A model generated the notes under the pieces. It had not been told where the DNA came from. It saw only the letters and a program-made list of their open reading frames with translations, and did not search any database. The translations under genes and the position numbers were made by a program. From NCBI GenBank assembly GCA_963732005.1, contig CAVSXT010000004.1, positions 682,001-746,000 on the forward strand: a stretch of 64,000 bases of DNA. Reading direction: 5' to 3'. This document shows, piece by piece, positions 35,057-43,901 of this stretch; the stretch's first letter is position 1, and each line of letters begins with the position of its first letter. This stretch comes from JASLEW01 sp963732005 (GTDB lineage: Bacteria > Acidobacteriota > Thermoanaerobaculia > Multivoradales > UBA5704).

Positions 35057-36744
35057 CCGGCGCCTCCGGGGCAGCGCCGCGGTGGGTGCCGGCGCCGGTG
35101 CCCGCCGCCGCCGCCGGCCTCGCCGAGAGCAGCGGTTTGCCCGCCTGGCTGGCGGCGCTGCTGGCGCGCCGCGGCATCGCCGATGCGCCGGCCGCGGCCG
35201 GCTTCCTGGCGCCGTCGCTCGACCAGCTCCACGATCCCTTCCTGCTGGCCGGCATGGAAGCCGCCGTCGGGCGCCTGCTGGCGGCGCGCGATCGCGGCGA
35301 GCGGGTGGCCATCGTCGGCGACTACGACGTCGACGGCATCAGCGCCACCGCGCTGCTCGCCGCCGTGCTGGGCGCCTGCCGCATCGCCACGCAACCGATC
35401 CTGCCCGACCGCCTGCGCGAAGGCTACGGCTTCCAGACCGTGCACGTCGAGCGGGCGCGGGAGCTCGGCTGCCGGCTGATCCTCACCGCCGACTGCGGCA
35501 GCTCGTCGGGCGAGGCGGTGGCCGCCGCCCGCGCCGCCGGGCTCGACGTGATCGTCACCGATCACCACCTGCCGGGCGTCGACCTGCCGTCCGGCACCAT
35601 CCAGATCAACCCGCGCCAGAGCGGCTGCTCCTACCCCTTCCCGGACCTCGCCGCCGCCGGCATCGCCTTCAAGCTCGGGAGCGCCCTGGCCGAGCGCTGC
35701 GGGCGGCCGCTCGATCCCTTGCCGCTGCTGCGGATCGCCTGCCTGGGCACCATCGCCGACATGGTGCCGTTGCGCGGCGAGAACCGCATCATCGCCGCGC
35801 TCGGGCTGCGCGCGCTCGCCGAGGCGCGGTCCCACGGCCTGCGCGCGCTGATCCAGCAGGCCGGCCTGCGGCCGCCGTTCACCGCCGCCGACGTCGGCTA
35901 CCGGCTGGGGCCGCGGCTCAACGCGGCCGGCCGCCTGCACGACCCCAACCGGGCCCTCGACCTGCTGCTGAGCCGCGATCCGGACCGCGCGCAGGCGCTG
36001 GCGGCCGAGCTCGACGGTTGGAATCGCGAACGGCAGACCGAGGAATCCCGGGTGGTGGACGACGCCCGCCGGGTGCTGTTCGAGCGCCGGCCGCTGCCGC
36101 CCATCCTGGTGGCCTGGAGCGCCGACTGGCACAAGGGGGTCGTCGGCGTCGCCGCCGGCCGCATCGCCAAGGAATGCCACCGGCCGACGGTGCTGTTGAG
36201 CGTCGAGGGCAGCCTCGCCACCGGCTCCGGGCGCAGCGTGCCGGACGTCGCTCTGCACGCCTTCCTCGCCGCCTGGCAGCCGCGGCTGCGGCGCTTCGGC
36301 GGCCACGCCCAGGCCATTGGGATGTCGCTCGACCTCGACCAGCTCGAGGGCCTGCGCGGCGAGTGGGAGCGGTCGGCGGCCGCCTCCTGGGAGCCCGGCT
36401 GGCTCGAGAAGCGCCACCTCTACGACCTCGAGCTGGCGCCGCGGGCGATCACCGGCGAGCTGGTCGCCGAGCTCCGCCGGCTGGAGCCATTCGGCCAGGG
36501 CAACCCCCAGCCATTGCTGCGCACCGGACCGCTGCGCCTGCGGCGGCCGCCGCGCCCGTTCGGCAAGGGCCACCTGTCGGCCGAGGCCGAGGCCGAGGAC
36601 GGCTCGCGGGTGGAGCTGCTGGGATGGAGCTGGGCGGCGCGAGCCGAGGATCTGGCCGGCAGCTTCGAGGTGCTCGCCCATCCCGAGATCGACGGCTGGC
36701 ACGGCGGCCCGGTGCTGCGGCTGGTCGACAGCCGGAGCGTGTGA
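35053..36744 (+). CDS. recJ: Single-stranded-DNA exonuclease RecJ
   Basis: 563 residues of the DHH/DHHA1 family. Motifs: VAIVGDYDVDGISATALL, ILTADCGSSSGEAV, VIVTDHHLPGVDLP, the GTIADMVPLRGENR segment, YRLGPRLNAAGRLHDPN, then the DHHA1 part with GVVGVAAGRIAKECHRPTVLL, LATGSGRSVP and RFGGHAQAIGMSL, and the C-terminal OB fold (LEPFGQGNPQPLL). It digests 5'-ended single strands in recombination and mismatch repair. ATG overlaps the accA stop. Confidence 0.95.
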   Translation: MTGASGAAPRWVPAPVPAAAAGLAESSGLPAWLAALLARRGIADAPAAAGFLAPSLDQLHDPFLLAGMEAAVGRLLAARDRGERVAIVGDYDVDGISATALLAAVLGACRIATQPILPDRLREGYGFQTVHVERARELGCRLILTADCGSSSGEAVAAARAAGLDVIVTDHHLPGVDLPSGTIQINPRQSGCSYPFPDLAAAGIAFKLGSALAERCGRPLDPLPLLRIACLGTIADMVPLRGENRIIAALGLRALAEARSHGLRALIQQAGLRPPFTAADVGYRLGPRLNAAGRLHDPNRALDLLLSRDPDRAQALAAELDGWNRERQTEESRVVDDARRVLFERRPLPPILVAWSADWHKGVVGVAAGRIAKECHRPTVLLSVEGSLATGSGRSVPDVALHAFLAAWQPRLRRFGGHAQAIGMSLDLDQLEGLRGEWERSAAASWEPGWLEKRHLYDLELAPRAITGELVAELRRLEPFGQGNPQPLLRTGPLRLRRPPRPFGKGHLSAEAEAEDGSRVELLGWSWAARAEDLAGSFEVLAHPEIDGWHGGPVLRLVDSRSV

Positions 36745-36821
36745 CCGGAAGGCTCCCAGGGTCGCCCGCTTCGATGCTGCGGAATCGCTCGTAACCGCCA
36801 GCGCCTAGAATACCCCCTGCC

Positions 36822-39659
36822 ATGGCACGCCCGAAGATCCGCCGCACCATGACCCGCTTCCGGGTGCTGCTGATGCTGGCGCTCATCGGCGCGGTCGGCC
36901 TGCTCACCGCGCTCTACCGCTTCGGCGCCGCCGGCGCGCCGCGGCCCCGCCGCGCCCGCTCCGACACGCCGCCCTTCGAGGAGGGGACGCGGATGGTGGG
37001 CAAGGATTTCGACTACACCTTCTCGCAGGGAGAGAAGTCGGTCTTCCGCATCCGCGGCGAGAGCGTGCGGGTGGACAAGGACGACACCGTGTACCTGCAG
37101 ACTGTCGGGCTGACGCTGTTCGACAAGGAAGGCAGGCAGTTCGACGCCGAGAGCGACGAGGCGAGCCTCAACCGCAACACCAACGAGGGCCGGCTCTGGG
37201 GCGACGTCTCGATCAAGGGCCCATCGCACCTCGAGATCTACAGCAAGGAGCTGCTGATCCAGGAAAAGGGCAACCTGCTGATCACCCCCGGCGTCGCGCG
37301 TATCCTCTATGCCGGCAAGTACTTCGCTCGCTGCAACACGTTGCAGGCCTGGCTCCCCGACGAGGTCTACTCGATGATCGGCAACGTGCGCATCGAGACC
37401 TTCCCCGAGGTCAAGCCGCCGCTCAAGCTCGAGGCCGAGAAGGCGATCTACGAGCGCAAGCGGCGGCAGCTGCGGGTGGAGGAGGGCGTCGAGCTGCACC
37501 GCGGCCCCGCCATGCTCAACGCCGACCGGATGACCGGCCTGCTGTCGGAAGACGAGAGCTCGTTGACCTTCGTGCGCGCCCTGTACCACGTCAGCGGCGA
37601 GACCGCCGAGAACGAGGCGCCCGGGACGACCAAGACCACCTGGGAGGGCAACGACCTGGCGGTGATGCTGACGCCGAAAGGCAGCCTGGTGCGCCAGATC
37701 GACCTCGAAGGGGAGCCCGACAAGCCCGCCAGCCTGCACAGCGCCGGCAAAGGCGTGACCCGCAACCTGGTGGCGCCGCACATCATCGGCGTGCTGGCCG
37801 AAAAGGACGTGCTGCGCTCGGCCGAGGCCTACACCGGCGTCGACGTCGAGGAGATCGGGCCGCCGCCGGCCGCCCCGGGCGCCACTGCCGGCGGCGCACA
37901 TCCGACCACTCCGGGCGGCACCCATCCGGCCGGCGCCGGCGCCACCGCCGCGGCTCCAGGTCCGGCGGCGAAGAAGGCCGCGGGCGGCGCCGCGCCGCCC
38001 GCGCCACACCCCCTGCATCCTTCGTCACCGCCGCCCGGCAACGCCAGGGTGGCGGCAGGCGGCGCCGCCGGCAAGCCGGCCGGGGGCGCCCCACCCAGGC
38101 CATCCGGCGCGGCGGGGGAAACGGCAAGGTCGGCGCAGGCGGCACCGCCACCCGCCGGCGGCAAGCAGCCCGCCGGCGGCAAGCAGACGGCCGCCAAGCC
38201 GGAGCCGGAGGCGACCGTCCGCCACGCCCGCGGACAGCACGCGGACGCGACCTTCCGGACCGACGGCCAGATCGCCACCGTCACCATGGTCGACCAGGTG
38301 ACCTACAGCGACGGCGAGGTGAACGCCGCCGGGGACCGCGCCGCCCTGGACATGGACGCCGGGCGCGGCGACTTCTTCGGCAAGCCGGTGCACATCGTCA
38401 GCACCCGCGGCGAGATGGTGGCGCCGCACGTCATCTACACTTCAGCCGACCAGCTGGTGCACGCGGTCGACGGCGTGCGCGGGCAGATCCAGCAGGCCAA
38501 CGACGCCAATCTCACCGGCAGCGTGCTGGGGGAGGGGAAGGGGCCGGTCATGGTGCAGTCGGCGGAGGCGTACTGGCAGCGCCCCCAGGCGTCTTTCATC
38601 TTCCGCGGCGACGTGCGCGCCTGGCGCGGCGACAACCTGCTGCTGGCGCCGGAGGTGCAGGGCGAGCGGCTGGCGCAGGGCGACCAGCTGACCGCCATCG
38701 GCGGCGTCAAGAGCGTCTGGGTCTCCAGCCAGGAGGAAAAGCAGAGCGCCAAGCAGGCCGGAGCAGCGCCGGCAGCGGCAGGGACCGGCGGCGCCGCCGC
38801 GGCGGGACGGGGCGCCGGCAGCGGTCATCCGGCCGAGGCCCCGGCCAAGGCCAAGGCGGCGGCCGATGGAGCGGCGGCGCCGGAGAAGGGCGCCAAGGCC
38901 GCCGGAGCGGGCTCGGCGCCGGAGAAGGGCACCAAGGCCGCCGGAGCAGGCCTGGCGCCGGAGAAGGGCAACAAGGCCGCCGAGGCACCCGCGGCGTCCG
39001 AGAAATCGGCCAAGGCGGCGGCGCCGGCGGCCGGCTCGGCATCACCCGCCGCCCACACGGGCGGCGGCGGGCCGATCACCGTGCTGGCCGCGACCCTGCT
39101 CTACCGCGACGGCACCGGCCTGCTGACCTACACCGGCAACGTCCACGTCGATCAGGACGGCAAGACCCTGACCTGCAGGCAGCTGGACGTGAACCTCGAC
39201 CAGGATCACAAGGCAAAGCAGATGACCTGCACCGGCGGCACTCATCTCGACGACCCCGCCGCCGGGCGCAAGATCGACGGCGACACCGGCGTCTACCGCC
39301 TGGACACGCGCAAGATCGACGTCTTCGGCGAACCGGTGGTGATGCACGACCGCGACGGCAGCCTGGTGCACGGCAAGCGGCTGCGCTACGCGCTCGACGG
39401 CGGCAAGGTGGAGGTGCTCGGCAAGGACGAGGTCAAGCCGCCGGCGCCCGCCGCCACCGCCTCCCCTGGGATCCCGGCGACTCCCGCGGCGGCCAGCGCG
39501 GCAGTGCCGCCGACGGCGCCGACGGCGCCGGCGGCTCCTGAGGCGCCGCTGCCGCCAGTGCCCGGCTCGCCGGCAGCCGCGGCGGCGCCGGAGCTCGCGA
39601 CCCTGCCTTCCCGCCCACAGCCGGCCGGCGGCTGGCCGCGGCGCGGAGGGGTGAGATGA
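36822..39659 (+). CDS. Fused LptC/LptA-like LPS transport protein
   Basis: 945 residues, far longer than LptC (about 190) or LptA (about 180). An N-terminal membrane anchor (FRVLLMLALIGAVGLLTALY) leads into an LptC-like region (FSQGEKSVFRIRGESVRVDKDD, LFDKEGRQFDAESDEASLNRN). OstA/LptA-like beta-jellyroll segments follow (ARGQHADATFRTDGQIATVTMVDQVTYSDGEVNAAGDRA and, near the C terminus, LLTYTGNVHVDQDGKTLTCRQLDV). Two long Ala/Pro/Gly-rich linkers separate them, including three 39-bp repeats. It should bridge LPS from inner membrane to outer membrane together with LptB, whose ATG overlaps its stop. TAGAAT lies 10 bases before the start. Confidence 0.82.
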   Translation: MARPKIRRTMTRFRVLLMLALIGAVGLLTALYRFGAAGAPRPRRARSDTPPFEEGTRMVGKDFDYTFSQGEKSVFRIRGESVRVDKDDTVYLQTVGLTLFDKEGRQFDAESDEASLNRNTNEGRLWGDVSIKGPSHLEIYSKELLIQEKGNLLITPGVARILYAGKYFARCNTLQAWLPDEVYSMIGNVRIETFPEVKPPLKLEAEKAIYERKRRQLRVEEGVELHRGPAMLNADRMTGLLSEDESSLTFVRALYHVSGETAENEAPGTTKTTWEGNDLAVMLTPKGSLVRQIDLEGEPDKPASLHSAGKGVTRNLVAPHIIGVLAEKDVLRSAEAYTGVDVEEIGPPPAAPGATAGGAHPTTPGGTHPAGAGATAAAPGPAAKKAAGGAAPPAPHPLHPSSPPPGNARVAAGGAAGKPAGGAPPRPSGAAGETARSAQAAPPPAGGKQPAGGKQTAAKPEPEATVRHARGQHADATFRTDGQIATVTMVDQVTYSDGEVNAAGDRAALDMDAGRGDFFGKPVHIVSTRGEMVAPHVIYTSADQLVHAVDGVRGQIQQANDANLTGSVLGEGKGPVMVQSAEAYWQRPQASFIFRGDVRAWRGDNLLLAPEVQGERLAQGDQLTAIGGVKSVWVSSQEEKQSAKQAGAAPAAAGTGGAAAAGRGAGSGHPAEAPAKAKAAADGAAAPEKGAKAAGAGSAPEKGTKAAGAGLAPEKGNKAAEAPAASEKSAKAAAPAAGSASPAAHTGGGGPITVLAATLLYRDGTGLLTYTGNVHVDQDGKTLTCRQLDVNLDQDHKAKQMTCTGGTHLDDPAAGRKIDGDTGVYRLDTRKIDVFGEPVVMHDRDGSLVHGKRLRYALDGGKVEVLGKDEVKPPAPAATASPGIPATPAAASAAVPPTAPTAPAAPEAPLPPVPGSPAAAAAPELATLPSRPQPAGGWPRRGGVR
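38877..38993 (+). repeat. Three tandem 39-bp units in the linker of the LptC/LptA-like gene
   Basis: Each unit encodes a variant of APEKGAKAAGAGS. The units differ at a few positions. They lie in the second disordered linker between two jellyroll segments, so copy number would change linker length without a frame change. Confidence 0.85.
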
Positions 39660-40390
39660 CCGAGGATCCGCAGCGGCTCTACACCGAGGGCCTGCGCAAG
39701 GTCTACCGCGGCCGGGCCGTGGTCAACAAGATGTCGATCGAGGTCGGCCCGGGCGAGATCGTCGGCCTGCTGGGCCCGAACGGCGCCGGCAAGACCACGA
39801 CCTTCTACATGGTGGTGGGCCTGACCACGCCCGACGCCGGCACCGTCTTCCTCGGCGAGGACGACATCACCGACCTGCCGATGTACGTGCGCGCCCAGCG
39901 CGGCATCAGCTACCTGCCGCAGGAGCCGTCCATCTTCCGCCGCATGTCGGTCGAGGACAACCTGCGGGCCATCTTCGAGACCCTGGACCTCGCCCATGCC
40001 GAGCAGGAGCGCCGCATCGACCAGCTGGTCAACGACTTCGGCCTGACCAAGGTGCGGCGCAACCGCGCCTACTCGCTGTCGGGCGGCGAGCGCCGCCGGG
40101 TCGAGATCGCCCGCGCGCTGGTGATCAGCCCGTGGTATATCCTTCTCGACGAGCCCTTCGCGGGCATCGATCCGATCGCCGTCCTCGACATCCAGGGCAT
40201 CATCCGGCACCTCAAGTCGATGGGCATCGGCATCTTGATCACCGACCATAACGTGCGGGAAACATTGAAAATAACCGATCGGGCCTATATCATCAACAAT
40301 GGCGAGATCCTGCGCGCGGGCACTCCGCTCGAGCTTTCGACCGACCCGCAGGTACGCAAGGTCTACCTTGGCGAAGACTTCACTCTGTAA
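39656..40390 (+). CDS. lptB: LPS export ATP-binding protein LptB
   Basis: 244 residues. ABC ATPase with Walker A (GLLGPNGAGKTTTFYMVVGL), Q-loop (ISYLPQEPSIFRRMSVEDNLRAI), signature (YSLSGGERRRVEIARAL), Walker B (YILLDEPFAGIDPIAVLDI) and H-loop (GILITDHNVRETLKI). These are diagnostic for LptB. It powers the LptFG permease; lptF begins at the far end of this window. It is translationally coupled to the LptC/LptA-like gene. Confidence 0.96.
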   Translation: MTEDPQRLYTEGLRKVYRGRAVVNKMSIEVGPGEIVGLLGPNGAGKTTTFYMVVGLTTPDAGTVFLGEDDITDLPMYVRAQRGISYLPQEPSIFRRMSVEDNLRAIFETLDLAHAEQERRIDQLVNDFGLTKVRRNRAYSLSGGERRRVEIARALVISPWYILLDEPFAGIDPIAVLDIQGIIRHLKSMGIGILITDHNVRETLKITDRAYIINNGEILRAGTPLELSTDPQVRKVYLGEDFTL

Positions 40391-40405
40391 GGTCCCCTCC
40401 CCGGC

Positions 40406-41893
40406 ATGGCATTAGAGCAAAAACTCTCCCTCAAGCTGGCGCAGCGGCTGGTGATGACGCCGTCGCTGCAGCAGGCGATCAAGCTGCTGCAGATGACCCG
40501 CATGGAGCTCGACACGCTGCTCACCCAGGAGCTGGTCGAGAACCCGGTGCTCGAGGAGGCGGCCGAGGCGGCCGACAACCCCGACCCGGCGGAGGAGGAG
40601 GTCGAGCCCCCCCGCGAGGAACGCCAGGAGGCAGTCGCCACCAACGGCAGCGAGGAGCTCAATCACGGCGAGTCGATGGAGAACATCGACCTCGACGCCT
40701 ACTTCGGCGATTACTGGGAGAGCTCCGGCTACTCCTCGATGGCGGAGGAGCGCGACGAGCCGCCGATCGAGAACAGCCTCACCCGCGAGCCCGACCTCTA
40801 CGACCACCTGCTCTGGCAGCTGCACATGGCCATGGCCGACGTCGAGCCGCGCCAGCGCGAGATCGCCGAGCTGATCATCGGCAACCTCGACCCGGACGGT
40901 TTCCTGGTGGCCACCCCGGAGGAGATCCGGGCGATGGGCGACCAGACGGCCGAGCCGCCTTACACGCTGGCCGAGGTCGAGGCGGCGCTCGAGCTGGTGC
41001 GCTGCTTCGATCCGCCCGGGATCGCCTGCAACGATCTCCGCGAGAGCCTGCTGCGCCAGATGGACGTGCGCGAGGTGCCGGCCGACGCGCTGGCTCGGCG
41101 GGTGCTGACCGAGGCCTGGGACCTCTTCCTGCGCCGCCAGTTCCCGGCCGTGGCGAAGCGCCTGGGCGTCGAGCTGGCGACCCTCGAGGAAGGGATCGAG
41201 CTGATCCGCACCCTCGAGACCAACCCCGGGCGCAAGTTCTCGACCGAGCGCCCGCACTACATCGAGCCCGACGTCTTCGTCCGCCGCGTGGGCGAGGAGT
41301 ACGTCATCCAACTCAACGACGACGGCCTGCCGCGGCTGCGGGTCAGCCGCTCCTACCGGCGCATGCTGCAATCGATGCGCAGCCAGGGTGGCCAATCCGA
41401 AGCGCAGCAGTTCATCAAAGACAAGATCCGGTCCGCGGTGTGGCTGATCAAGAGCCTGGATCAGCGCCAGCGCACGATCTACAAGGTCGCCGCCTCGATC
41501 GTCCGCCAGCAGCGTGACTTCCTCGACAAGGGCATCGACCACCTGCGGCCGATGGTGCTGCGCGACGTCGCCGAGGACATCGGCATGCACGAGTCGACGG
41601 TGAGCCGCGTGGTCTCCAACAAGTACATCCACACCCAGCGCGGCCTCTTCCCGATGAAGTTCTTCTTCCACAGCGGCATCGACCGCGAGTACGGCGAGAA
41701 CATCTCATCGCTGACGGTGAAGCGCAAGATCGAGCAGATGATCCAGGCCGAGGACCCGAAACGGCCGCTCTCGGACAGCGAGCTGATGCGCATCCTGAAC
41801 CGCGAGGGGATCCAGATCGCCCGCCGCACGGTGGCCAAGTACCGCGACGAGCTCAACATCCCCTCGTCCACCGACCGCAAGCAGATCTTCTGA
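40406..41893 (+). CDS. rpoN: RNA polymerase sigma-54 factor
   Basis: 495 residues. Region I (EQKLSLKLAQRLVMTPSLQQAIKLLQ) binds activators, an acidic region II follows, then the core-binding domain and the HTH (LRDVAEDIGMHESTVSRVVSNKYI), ending in the RpoN box (ARRTVAKYRDELNIPSS). It directs enhancer-dependent transcription. No unmistakable -24/-12 promoter was found in the window. The conserved order rpoN-hpf-ptsN-hprK-rapZ follows. Confidence 0.96.
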   Translation: MALEQKLSLKLAQRLVMTPSLQQAIKLLQMTRMELDTLLTQELVENPVLEEAAEAADNPDPAEEEVEPPREERQEAVATNGSEELNHGESMENIDLDAYFGDYWESSGYSSMAEERDEPPIENSLTREPDLYDHLLWQLHMAMADVEPRQREIAELIIGNLDPDGFLVATPEEIRAMGDQTAEPPYTLAEVEAALELVRCFDPPGIACNDLRESLLRQMDVREVPADALARRVLTEAWDLFLRRQFPAVAKRLGVELATLEEGIELIRTLETNPGRKFSTERPHYIEPDVFVRRVGEEYVIQLNDDGLPRLRVSRSYRRMLQSMRSQGGQSEAQQFIKDKIRSAVWLIKSLDQRQRTIYKVAASIVRQQRDFLDKGIDHLRPMVLRDVAEDIGMHESTVSRVVSNKYIHTQRGLFPMKFFFHSGIDREYGENISSLTVKRKIEQMIQAEDPKRPLSDSELMRILNREGIQIARRTVAKYRDELNIPSSTDRKQIF

Positions 41894-41913
41894 GCGGGCA
41901 GGGAGGAACCACC

Positions 41914-42463
41914 ATGCAGATCGACTACACCTGCCGCAACGTGCATCTCGACGACCGGCTGCGCAGCTTCATCGAGGCGAAGCTGGGCAAGGTGATGAAG
42001 TTCGTCGAGGAGCCGGTCGAGGTCAAGGTGATCCTCGACATCGAGAAGCACCGCCACATCGCCGAGATCCACATCGCCCATCGGCTGGGCGTGGCCCAGG
42101 CCGCCGAGGAGCACGACACGAGCCTGCTCGACGCCGTCAACCTGGCGATGGACAAGGCCGAGAAACAGGTCAGGCGCTCGCGCAAGAAGCTGGTCGACAA
42201 GCGCCGGCGCGCCGATCGCACCAACGGCCATCGCTGGCCGATGGAGGTGCTCGAGGGCGCCTCGGTGGGCGGCGGCGCGACGCCGCGCATCGTCGAGTCC
42301 ACGCACGTGGAGATCAAGCCGATGACCATCGAGGAAGCGGCGATCGAGCTCGAAGACCGCCGAGCACGGCTTCGTGGTGTTCCGCGACTCGCAGAGCGAC
42401 CGCCTCAACGTGCTGTTCAAGCGCCGCGACCAGAACTACGGGCTGATCGCCCCCGAGTCCTAG
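41914..42463 (+). CDS. hpf: Long-type ribosome hibernation promoting factor, with +1 frameshift
   Basis: The N-terminal domain (QIDYTCRNVHLDDRLRSFIEAKLGKVMKFV, AEIHIAHRLGVAQAAEEHDTSLLDAVNLAMDKAEKQVRR) is intact. The C-terminal dimerisation domain (KPMTIEEAAIELED, then GFVVFRDSQSDRLNVLFKRR and NYGLIAPES) is recognisable only after skipping one C near 42355-42360, where GAAGACCGCC replaces an expected GAAGACGCC. The reported end is the stop of the shifted frame at 42461-42463. Without correction the frame runs on through ptsN. Either a sequencing error, a real mutation or programmed frameshifting could explain it; error is the most likely. Confidence 0.85.
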
Positions 42464-42467
42464 GCGC

Positions 42468-42924
42468 GTGCCAGTCGCCGGATCCCTCGCTCGGCCGGAG
42501 CTCATCTTCTCCGACCTGCCGGCGACCGACTGCCGGGGAGTCTTGCAGGAGCTCGCCGAGCGGGTGGCGGCGACCGGCATGGTCAAGGACGCCAGCCTGC
42601 TCTACCGCGCGCTGCTCGAGCGCGAACAGCTCGGCTCGACCGGTATCGGCGGCGCCGTGGCGATCCCGCATTGCAAGCTCAAGGGATTGCAGGAAGGCGT
42701 CCTGGCCGTCGGCATCGCCCGGCCGCCGGTCGATTTCGACGCCCCGGACGGCAAACCGGTGGCGCTGTTCTTCCTCGTGCTGTCGCCGGACGACAGTCCC
42801 GCCGAGCACCTGCAGACGCTGGCCCGCATCTCGCGCTGGGTGCGCTCCGACGGCCATGTCGGGCATCCTGCTGGGCCTCGAGGACCGCGGCGCCATCTAC
42901 GAGTTCCTGAAAGAGAGCATCTGA
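42468..42924 (+). CDS. ptsN: Nitrogen-PTS EIIA-like protein PtsN, with +1 frameshift
   Basis: About 151 residues after correction. GTG start; the EIIA domain includes RALLEREQLGSTGIGGAVAIPHCK with the phospho-accepting His, and VALFFLVLSPDDSPAEHLQTLARISRW. The expected C terminus (SGILLGLEDRGAIYEFLKESI) is reached only by skipping one C in CGGCCATGTC near 42851-42856. The uncorrected frame reads into hprK. The corrected stop overlaps the hprK ATG (TGATG), supporting the corrected reading. It is probably phosphorylated by the HPr/EI pair downstream. Confidence 0.85.
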
Positions 42925-43901
42925 TGCAGAGCCCGCCACCTGCCATCCAGCCGTCGCCGGTCAAGGTGCGCGAGCTGCTGGGCGAGGAGCTCGCGAGCCT
43001 CAACCTGCACGTGCTGTCGGGCGAGTCGCACCTGGACAACCCCATCACCCATCCCCGAGTGCAGAAGCCCGGCCTGGCCTTCGCCGGCTATTTCGCCTAC
43101 ATCAAGCCGGGCAGGGTCCAGATCGTCGGCGAGAGCGAGACCGAGTACATGCTGACGCTCGACGAGGCCGAACGGCTCCGCCGCTTCGACGTCATCGCCA
43201 GCCTGCCGGTGCCGGTGTTCGTGATCACCAAGGGGCTGCCGCCGCTGCCGGGATTCCTCGAGAGCTGCCAGAAATCCGAGCTGCCGGTGCTGTCGTCGAC
43301 GGCACTGTCGTCGACCGTCATCAAGGCGATCAGCTACTTCCTCGAAGATCACCTGGTGCCGTCCACCTGCCTGCACGGCGTGCTGCTCGACATCTACGGC
43401 CTGGGCGTGATGCTGATCGGCCACAGCGGCGTCGGCAAGAGCGAGTCGGCGCTCGACCTGATCAGCCGCGGCCACAGCCTGGTCGCCGACGACCGGGTCT
43501 ACGTCAAGCGCTATCCCAGCGGCGAGCTGGTCGGTTTCAGCGAAGGGCCGCTGCGCCTGCACATGGAGCTGCGCGGCATCGGCATCATCAACGTTCAGGA
43601 CCTGTTCGGGCTCGCCGCCGTGCGGGAACGCAAGACCATCGATCTGGTCATCGAGCTCGAGCACTGGCAGACGGGCCAGACTTACGACCGCCTGGGCCTG
43701 GACGAAACCGTGTTCCACATCCTCGACGTCCCCTGCCCTTACATCCGGATGCCGGTCGCCATGGGCCGCAACGTCGGCATCCTGGTCGAGATCGCGGCGC
43801 GCAACCACGTGCTCAAGCTGCAAGGGCACCATTCGGCGCGCGAGTTCGCGCGCAAACTCGAGGCGGAGCTTGAGCGCAACCGGAAACTTCCCGCCCGCTG
43901 A
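42924..43901 (+). CDS. hprK: HPr kinase/phosphorylase
   Basis: 325 residues. The N-terminal domain (VRELLGEELASLNLHVLSGES) is followed by the catalytic P-loop GVMLIGHSGVGKSESALDLISRGHSLVADD and the HPrK signature LHMELRGIGIINVQDLFG. It phosphorylates HPr on a regulatory Ser and removes it again. The HPr at 45491-45760 keeps that Ser. It overlaps ptsN by one base and rapZ by 32 bases. Confidence 0.95.
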   Translation: MQSPPPAIQPSPVKVRELLGEELASLNLHVLSGESHLDNPITHPRVQKPGLAFAGYFAYIKPGRVQIVGESETEYMLTLDEAERLRRFDVIASLPVPVFVITKGLPPLPGFLESCQKSELPVLSSTALSSTVIKAISYFLEDHLVPSTCLHGVLLDIYGLGVMLIGHSGVGKSESALDLISRGHSLVADDRVYVKRYPSGELVGFSEGPLRLHMELRGIGIINVQDLFGLAAVRERKTIDLVIELEHWQTGQTYDRLGLDETVFHILDVPCPYIRMPVAMGRNVGILVEIAARNHVLKLQGHHSAREFARKLEAELERNRKLPAR

